Below are positions 6,981 to 10,796 of a stretch of DNA of 10,796 bases, piece by piece. The DNA is taken from NCBI GenBank assembly GCA_019120525.1, contig DWUW01000120.1:1-10796 (forward strand), read 5' to 3'. Position 1 is the first letter of the stretch. Every line of letters begins with the position of its first letter. This DNA comes from Candidatus Eisenbergiella stercorigallinarum (lineage in GTDB: Bacteria > Bacillota > Clostridia > Lachnospirales > Lachnospiraceae). The notes below the pieces were generated by a model that was not told the DNA's origin, did not search any database, and saw nothing but the letters and a program-made list of their open reading frames with translations. The translations under genes and the position numbers were made by a program.

Positions 6981-7009
6981 TGGATATATCTTTTTCTCGA
7001 TGCTATCAT
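6981..7009 (+). promoter_or_regulatory. Candidate promoter for the GH109-like gene
   Basis: -35 TGGATA (6981-6986, 4/6), 17-bp spacer, -10 TATCAT (7004-7009, 5/6). The predicted start near 7016 gives a leader of about 170 nt containing five hairpins. The weak -35 box would fit dependence on an activator such as the adjacent AraC-type protein. Confidence 0.5.
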
Positions 7010-7016
7010 AGCATCG
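6998..7016. promoter_or_regulatory. 19-bp palindrome at the araC/GH109-like promoter overlap
   Basis: CGATGCTAT (6998-7006) and ATAGCATCG (7008-7016) form a perfect 9-bp inverted repeat around C7007. It contains the -10 boxes of both divergent promoters. A protein bound here could repress both genes at once. AraC proteins more often bind direct repeats, so another repressor or a purely promoter-level symmetry is possible. Confidence 0.55.
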
Positions 7017-7033
7017 GACAGGGCAGATGTAAA
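7005..7033 (-). promoter_or_regulatory. Candidate araC-gene promoter
   Basis: Minus-strand reading: -35 TTTACA (complement of 7028-7033, 5/6), exact 17-bp spacer, -10 TATGAT (complement of 7005-7010, 5/6). The predicted leader is about 160 nt. Its -10 overlaps the facing plus-strand -10 inside the palindrome. Confidence 0.6.
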
Positions 7034-7170
7034 GAATCCCTTCCGGGATTCTTCTCAGAGGATAATGCCGCCTGTCGGCGGCGGAAAGCGAGGCGGAAGA
7101 CGGCGACGCCGTCTTCCTGGAAGAATCCCGGAGGGATTCTTCTCAGATTACAGTGCCGCCTGTCGGCGGC
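7032..7170 (+). repeat. Duplicated hairpin array in the GH109-like gene leader
   Basis: Five consecutive stems. H1: AAGAATCCC (7032-7040)/GGGATTCTT (7045-7053). H2: GCCGCC (7067-7072)/GGCGGC (7077-7082), loop TGTC. H3: GGAAGACGGC (7095-7104)/GCCGTCTTCC (7108-7117), loop GAC. H4: AAGAATCCC (7121-7129)/GGGATTCTT (7133-7141). H5: GCCGCC (7155-7160)/GGCGGC (7165-7170), loop TGTC. H4-H5 repeat H1-H2 at an 88-bp offset with only a six-base spacer differing (GGATAA against TTACAG) apart from the H1/H4 loops. The H4 loop (GGA) resembles the inverse of the H1 loop (TTCC). None is followed by a run of Ts. H5 stands five bases before the AAGGAGGAG site (7176-7184). This could be a structured 5' UTR or a small palindromic repeat element. 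Confidence 0.8.
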
Positions 7171-7187
7171 GAAAAAAGGAGGAGACA

Positions 7188-8402
7188 ATGCGGGATATCA
7201 GGGTTGGTTTTATCGGGCTTGGCTGCAGGGGCTACGGGCTTCTGAAGGATATTGTGCTGAAGCAGAAGGAACAGGTCACGGCAGTCTGCGATGTATATGA
7301 GGACAGGACGCTGAGAGCGGCGGAGGCGGTAGAGGAGGCCGGACAGGACAGGCCCGCGGCTTATACGGATTACCGGGATGTGATCCGGGATGAGAACGTG
7401 AACGCTATTATCATCGCAACGTCCTGGGAGGATCATGTACGGATCGCTCTGGCGGCGATGGAAGCGGGAAAAGCGGTCGCCATGGAGGTGGGCGGCGCCT
7501 ATGGACTGAAGGAGTGCTGGGATCTGGTAGAAACCTGGAAAAGGACGGGAACGCCGTTTCTGTTCCTGGAGAACTGCTGCTTTGGCAGGAGGGAGCTGAT
7601 GGCGCTGCATATGGTGAAGCTTGGGCTGTTCGGCGAGGTGGTTCACTGTGCGGGAGGTTATCAGCATGATCTGCGGGACGAGATTTCCTTCGGAAGGGAA
7701 AATCGCCATTACCGGCTGAGAAATTATCTGAACCGCAACTGCGAGAATTATCCCACCCATGACCTGGGGCCCATCGCGAAGGTGCTGAAGATCAACCGCG
7801 GCAACCGGATGCTCACGCTTTCTTCCACGGCGTCCAAGGCGGCGGGCCTGCGGGATTATATCCGGGAGAATAAGAAGGACGATGAATTCCTGAACAGCCA
7901 GACCTTTGCCCAGGGAGACGTGGTAACTACGGTGATCCGGTGCGCGCATGGAGAAACCATCGTGCTGACGCTGGATACTACCCTTCCCCGGTATTATACC
8001 CGCAATTTTACCGTGCGGGGAACGAAGGGGATGTATGAGGAGGCCACGGATTCCGTATTCCTCGACCGCCCGGAGGATAAGGCCCATGATTTTGACTGGA
8101 GGGAAAATTGCGCGGGCAATGCGAAGCTGTATGAAGAGGAATACGATCATCCGATCTGGAAGCGGTATCTGAAGGAGGGGATCCGGGGCGGACATGACGG
8201 GATGGACTGGCTGGAGTTTGAGACCTTTTTCCGCTGCCTGAGGGAGGACGCGCCCATGCCTGTGGACGTATACGACGCGGCGAGTTGGATGGCGGTCACG
8301 GCCCTGTCCGAGATGTCCGTCGCCAGGGGCGGAGCCGTGGTGGACGTGCCTGATTTTACGGAAGGAAGATGGCATACCAGGGAAGAGGACGGACTGTTTT
8401 AG
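7188..8402 (+). CDS. Gfo/Idh/MocA family protein, GH109 (NAD-dependent glycosidase)-like
   Basis: This 404-residue protein has an N-terminal Rossmann fold: VGFIGLGCRG (6-15) binds NAD, and CDVYEDR (34-40) follows strand 2. The usual EKP lysine motif is replaced by EVGG (100-103). Stretches LENCCFGRRELMALHMV (127-143), AGGYQHDLR (155-163), NYPTHDLGPIAKVLKINRG (187-205) and DTTLPRYYTRNFTVRGTKG (263-281) resemble glycoside hydrolase family 109, which uses tightly bound NAD+ in a redox-neutral oxidation, elimination, addition and reduction cycle. The equivalents of its Glu, Tyr, Tyr-His and Tyr active-site residues appear to be Glu128, Tyr158, Tyr188/His191 and Tyr270; this alignment is from memory. 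No signal peptide is seen, so it acts in the cytosol. The ATG follows AAGGAGGAG; an upstream in-frame start at 6975 would translate the hairpin array and is rejected. Substrate and true glycosidase activity are inferred. Confidence 0.85.
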   Translation: MRDIRVGFIGLGCRGYGLLKDIVLKQKEQVTAVCDVYEDRTLRAAEAVEEAGQDRPAAYTDYRDVIRDENVNAIIIATSWEDHVRIALAAMEAGKAVAMEVGGAYGLKECWDLVETWKRTGTPFLFLENCCFGRRELMALHMVKLGLFGEVVHCAGGYQHDLRDEISFGRENRHYRLRNYLNRNCENYPTHDLGPIAKVLKINRGNRMLTLSSTASKAAGLRDYIRENKKDDEFLNSQTFAQGDVVTTVIRCAHGETIVLTLDTTLPRYYTRNFTVRGTKGMYEEATDSVFLDRPEDKAHDFDWRENCAGNAKLYEEEYDHPIWKRYLKEGIRGGHDGMDWLEFETFFRCLREDAPMPVDVYDAASWMAVTALSEMSVARGGAVVDVPDFTEGRWHTREEDGLF

Positions 8403-8419
8403 ATCCGGATTTCATACTT

Positions 8420-8463
8420 AAAAAAGACGGGCCGCCCGGGGAAGAGATTTCTCCGGGCGGCCC
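8420..8463 (-). terminator. Strong bidirectional terminator between convergent operons
   Basis: Arms GGGCCGCCCGG (8429-8439) and CCGGGCGGCCC (8453-8463) form 11 GC-rich pairs, extendable by G-U and A-U pairs to an AGA loop (8445-8447). On the minus strand it is followed by GTC and six Ts (complement of 8420-8425), 27 bp after the minus-strand Gfo/Idh stop. On the plus strand only CTTT follows, so it ends the upstream GH109-like gene less efficiently. Confidence 0.88.
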
Positions 8464-8489
8464 CTTTGCGGGAACGATGAAAGAGAAGA

Positions 8490-9434
8490 TTAAAGAGAAT
8501 TCAGAAGCCGGAGCACCTGTTTCAATTCCTCCGGCTTCACCTTATCCGGGAAGCGGCCTTCCTTTACACAGTCCTTAAAATACCGGATTTCTTCGGCGTA
8601 GGCGTTGGTCTGCGGAAGATCGATGTCTCCCGTGTCGTTATCCGACGCCGTGGACAGATCCAGGATCTTTCCGTCGTTCTGATAGACCAGGCATTTCCCG
8701 TCCTTCCATTCCACAAGCGCCTGCTCGAAGAGGAAGCGGAAGGAGGCCTGGAAGGGATAGGGCGCGGCGTACCAGGAGCATTCCGTGGTGATAAAGAAAC
8801 CGGGAAACTGATACACGGCGCTGATGTAGTCCTGCTTCGGAAGCTTGACCCGGTGCTCCTGTACATTTTCCGGCGTGCCGAAGGCGTAGATGCAGAAATC
8901 CAGATCATGGATGTGCAGATCGAAGGGAATCAGGCCGCTTCGTTTTTCATCCAGCATCCAGTTGTCCCAGCTCCATCTGGGATAGCCGTTCAGGCGGCTC
9001 ATCTGTCCGGAAAGAAGCCTTCCGTATTTTCCGGAGTCATACAGCTCTTTGATGAGCAGATATTCCGGCCAGAAACGCAGCACCTGGGCCACCATGAAGC
9101 AGACATGGTTTTCGCGGGCTGTCTGATAGGCGCGGTCCACATCCCCCTCATTCAGGGAGATGGGCTTTTCGCAGATCACATGGATGCCGCGTTTCATGGC
9201 TTTTACAGCAAAATCCACATGGAGGAAGGTGGGCAGGCAGATGTCCAGAATGTCCAGATCCTCCTTTTCCAGCATTTCATCAAAATCCGTATAATGGCGT
9301 TTGCCCGGATAGGGCTCCATCCGCTCCGGACGGATATCGCACAGCGCGACCAGTTTTGTATCTTCCATGGCGTCCCAGGCGGGGATGTGGGAGCCACTGA
9401 TTCCCCCGACGCCGACCAGACCGATTTTTAACAT
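8490..9434 (-). CDS. Gfo/Idh/MocA family oxidoreductase
   Basis: This 314-residue cytosolic NAD(P)-dependent sugar or cyclitol oxidoreductase starts with the Rossmann motif IGLVGVGGISGSH (4-16) and CDIRPER (32-38). HVICEKPISL (85-94) carries the canonical EKP lysine (Lys90). The second catalytic motif, FDLHIHDLDF (171-180), supplies Asp172, His176 and Asp179 in the D-x-x-x-H-x-x-D pattern. It is complete and somewhat shorter than the usual 330-390 residues. The start has AGAGGAAG (complement of 9440-9447) a few bases upstream. It is the second gene of an operon, 16 bp after the TIM-barrel gene, so the pair likely acts on the same substrate: oxidation at a ring hydroxyl, then isomerisation or epimerisation of the keto-sugar. 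It is clearly different from the GH109-like gene, which lacks EKP. The exact substrate cannot be named. Confidence 0.9.
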   Translation of the reverse strand: MLKIGLVGVGGISGSHIPAWDAMEDTKLVALCDIRPERMEPYPGKRHYTDFDEMLEKEDLDILDICLPTFLHVDFAVKAMKRGIHVICEKPISLNEGDVDRAYQTARENHVCFMVAQVLRFWPEYLLIKELYDSGKYGRLLSGQMSRLNGYPRWSWDNWMLDEKRSGLIPFDLHIHDLDFCIYAFGTPENVQEHRVKLPKQDYISAVYQFPGFFITTECSWYAAPYPFQASFRFLFEQALVEWKDGKCLVYQNDGKILDLSTASDNDTGDIDLPQTNAYAEEIRYFKDCVKEGRFPDKVKPEELKQVLRLLNSL

Positions 9435-9450
9435 GATTTCTTCCTCTTTC

Positions 9451-10281
9451 TTAATAAATGCTGTCGATGACTGACCGGAGATAGTCTCTGGCTTTCAGAA
9501 TGTCGGAAAGCTGCTCATCTCCTTCAATTTCCCGCTCAATGGTCACCCAGGAATCATAGCCGAGCGCGTGGAGCTTTTGGAAGAGGGCGGTAAAATCCAC
9601 CTTTCCTTCCCCGATGGGAACCTCCTGTCCCAGATCGTGGCCGTTTGTGGGATAGAGACCGTCCTTGGCGTGCAGGTTGCGCACGTAGGGGCCGAATACA
9701 TCCAGCGCGTCCACCGGATTTGCCTTTCCGTAAAGGATCAGGTTGGCCGTGTCCAGATTGACGCCCAGGTTGTCCATGCCCACCCGCTCGAAGCAGCGGA
9801 GCATGGTGACGGGCGTTTCCTGGCCCGTTTCAAAGAGCAGGAACTGGCCGTTCTTTTTCAGATGCTGCGCCACGGTGCGCACGGCCACACAGAAGCCGCC
9901 GAAATTGGGATCGTTGGGATTTTCCGGGATGAAGCCCATGTGGGTGACCACGTCCGTGATCCCGAGAAGATGGGCGAAATCCGCGCCGTCGCACAGGTTC
10001 TGCACACGCATCTGCCGGTATTCGGGCGGCACAAGCCCCAGCGTGAGCTGTCCGTCGTAGAAGTCCCACACCTTCGGGCCTTCCCAGCCGCACCAGAAGG
10101 CGGATACGCAGACGCCGTATTCGTCCAGAAGCTTTTTCAGCTTTTCGGCATTTTCTTCGGTCCATACGGCAGGGTTCCAGGCCAGAAGCTGACAGGAATC
10201 AAACCGATTGTCCCGCAGGGTCTTCAGCTTTTCCGCAATGCCGTCCATACTGTCGAGTGAAACACAGGTTCCGATTTTCAT
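9451..10281 (-). CDS. Sugar phosphate isomerase/epimerase-like TIM barrel protein
   Basis: This 276-residue protein is of the AP endonuclease 2/xylose isomerase-like TIM barrel family. The putative metal ligands sit at the expected strand ends: Glu151 (LLFETGQET), Asp177 (GVNLDTANL), His204 (VRNLHAKD) and Glu249 (VTIEREI). The early barrel shows KIGTCVSLD and FDSCQLLAW, and the length is typical. Members epimerise, isomerise, dehydrate or cleave oxidised sugars and inositols using Mn, Mg or Zn; they seldom act on DNA. There is no signal peptide. The start has AAAGGGG (complement of 10287-10293) five bases upstream. It is the first gene of a two-gene operon with the Gfo/Idh oxidoreductase. Such pairs occur in inositol, keto-sugar and C-glycoside pathways; a DgpB-like partner for C-glycoside cleavage is not seen here, so the specific pathway is open. 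Confidence 0.88.
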   Translation of the reverse strand: MKIGTCVSLDSMDGIAEKLKTLRDNRFDSCQLLAWNPAVWTEENAEKLKKLLDEYGVCVSAFWCGWEGPKVWDFYDGQLTLGLVPPEYRQMRVQNLCDGADFAHLLGITDVVTHMGFIPENPNDPNFGGFCVAVRTVAQHLKKNGQFLLFETGQETPVTMLRCFERVGMDNLGVNLDTANLILYGKANPVDALDVFGPYVRNLHAKDGLYPTNGHDLGQEVPIGEGKVDFTALFQKLHALGYDSWVTIEREIEGDEQLSDILKARDYLRSVIDSIY

Positions 10282-10303
10282 AGCTGCCCCTTTCTTTTTT
10301 CTG

Positions 10304-10317
10304 CCGCCACGGGGCGG
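10304..10317 (-). other. GC-rich hairpin before the TIM-barrel Shine-Dalgarno
   Basis: On the minus strand, CCGCC-CCGT-GGCGG (10317 down to 10304) is followed by a purine tract with AAAGGGG and then the ATG at 10281. The placement matches the hairpins before the ACT, ackA and GH109-like genes, although the stem here is only 5 bp. Confidence 0.5.
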
Positions 10318-10320
10318 TGT

Positions 10321-10359
10321 TTTATATTTTTATAATGGAAGAATGGCGGAGTCCATTCT
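10321..10359 (-). promoter_or_regulatory. Candidate control region of the TIM-barrel/Gfo-Idh operon
   Basis: On the minus strand, two TATAAA-like -10 candidates (complement of 10321-10326 and 10329-10334) lie just upstream of the leader hairpin. Neither has a good -35 box at 17 bp. Instead, an inverted repeat AGAATGG-N6-CCATTCT (10340-10359) occupies that position. This suits an activator- or repressor-controlled promoter. The rest of the gap to 10543 holds no credible gene. Confidence 0.35.
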
Positions 10360-10543
10360 GTCACGCGTGGATGCGGGCGCTTTTGCCGCCGCATCAGCTG
10401 CTTTTACAGTACCATGGAACGGGGGAACGGGGAAGGAGTTTTTTGACCAGAATTTGTAATATTTTTACCTTTGTCTGTTTGTACTGATCAGTGAAGATGG
10501 AAACAAAAGATGGGATTATGAAGACAGACTATAAACAGCAGGC

Positions 10544-10796
10544 CTAAACGAGAGAAACGCCTGCCCTTAAAATGGACCCCCAGTCGCTTTTGGCGTACAG
10601 AAAACGAATCACTGTTACCTGGCTTTCCTCGACTACATAAAAGGCAAAGTAGTTTTTGAACTGTAGGAAACGGACGCCCCAGGCGGCCAGCAGTTTATCT
10701 TCCACAACAGGATGTTCCAGAGGAAATGGCAGCAGGGCATTGATCTTCTGATCCGTTTCCTCCAGGAGAGCATCAGCGGCTTTGGGATTTTTCAGG
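10544..10796 (-). CDS. RelE/ParE-family toxin, C-terminal part
   Basis: The minus frame is open from the window edge to a TAG at 10544-10546, giving 83 residues with no start inside the window. The order is KNPKAADALLEETDQKI (helix), KLLAAWGVRFLQFKNYFAFYVVEE (strands with the basic Arg of GVRFLQFKNY) and VTVIRFLYAKSDWGSIL at the end. This fits the RelE/ParE superfamily of type II toxins; the closing FLYAKSDW segment resembles ParE/YoeB-like members more than RelE itself. ParE inhibits DNA gyrase, whereas RelE cleaves ribosome-bound mRNA; which applies here cannot be decided. About 15-25 N-terminal residues and any antitoxin gene lie beyond 10796. A GCAGGC/GCCTGC stem (10538-10564) spanning the stop is a weak terminator candidate. 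Confidence 0.82.
   Translation of the reverse strand, partial: LKNPKAADALLEETDQKINALLPFPLEHPVVEDKLLAAWGVRFLQFKNYFAFYVVEESQVTVIRFLYAKSDWGSILRAGVSLV

Noticed and set aside
7095..7117. Intrinsic terminator or attenuator (10-bp palindromic stem)
   Set aside because: Strong stem but followed by CTGGAAGAATC, with no T-run; a known riboswitch or T-box pattern is also not recognised in this leader.
7032..7170. CRISPR array
   Set aside because: Only two copies of the unit are present, each is itself a double hairpin, there is no run of unique equal-length spacers, and no cas genes are nearby.
6975..7187. In-frame upstream extension of the GH109-like gene
   Set aside because: It would translate promoter and hairpin sequence. 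The ATG at 7188 has a strong AAGGAGGAG site and starts exactly at the Rossmann strand.
7143..8375. Minus-strand open frame of 410 codons opposite the GH109-like gene
   Set aside because: Antisense shadow of a well-supported gene; no domain, and it would run through the terminal hairpin of the leader.
9568..10260. Plus-strand open frame of 230 codons opposite the TIM-barrel gene
   Set aside because: Antisense shadow; the minus strand has all four putative metal ligands and a ribosome binding site.
10518..10547. Tiny plus-strand frame starting MKTDYK
   Set aside because: Only nine codons, with no good ribosome binding site and no conservation argument.

Overview
The window looks like chromosomal DNA from a GC-rich gut-type Lachnospiraceae or related Clostridia. 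This rests on the sequence of Pta, AckA and TmcAL, strong AGGAGG-type ribosome binding sites, sigma-A promoters such as TTGTAT-17-TATAAT, and the ACT + PFL/UPF0210 gene pair. The genus cannot be fixed from the sequence alone.

Layout. (1) 1-2068, plus strand: the 3' end of a WalJ/YycJ-like metallo-beta-lactamase-fold gene, then a free-standing ACT-domain gene and its usual partner, a PFL/UPF0210 gene. (2) 2058-3377, minus strand: tmcAL, the tRNA(Met) cytidine acetate ligase, tail to tail with the PFL gene (11-bp overlap). (3) 3378-5917: tmcAL and pta diverge from back-to-back sigma-A promoters, and pta is followed by ackA. The block is an acetate module: acetyl-CoA to acetyl phosphate to acetate plus ATP, next to an enzyme that activates acetate to modify tRNA. 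(4) 5947-8402: an AraC-family regulator (minus) and a GH109-like Gfo/Idh/MocA protein (plus) diverge from a 353-bp control region. That region holds two facing promoters sharing a 19-bp palindrome, followed by a five-hairpin leader in front of the Gfo/Idh gene. (5) 8490-10281, minus strand: a two-gene operon of a sugar-isomerase-like TIM barrel protein and a second Gfo/Idh/MocA oxidoreductase, ending at a strong bidirectional terminator. (6) 10544-10796, minus strand: the C-terminal part of a RelE/ParE-family toxin cut by the window edge.

How it fits together. The first half is core metabolism. After ackA the content changes to an accessory carbohydrate region: an AraC sensor, an NAD-dependent glycosidase/oxidoreductase candidate, and an oxidoreductase/TIM-barrel pair of the type that oxidises and rearranges sugars or cyclitols. 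No transporter is visible, so the substrate is unknown.

The least explained signal is a recurring GC-rich hairpin (arms GCCGC/GCGGC) placed directly 5' of the Shine-Dalgarno sequence in four unrelated leaders: the ACT gene, ackA, the GH109-like gene and the TIM-barrel gene. In front of the GH109-like gene it is part of a duplicated hairpin array.
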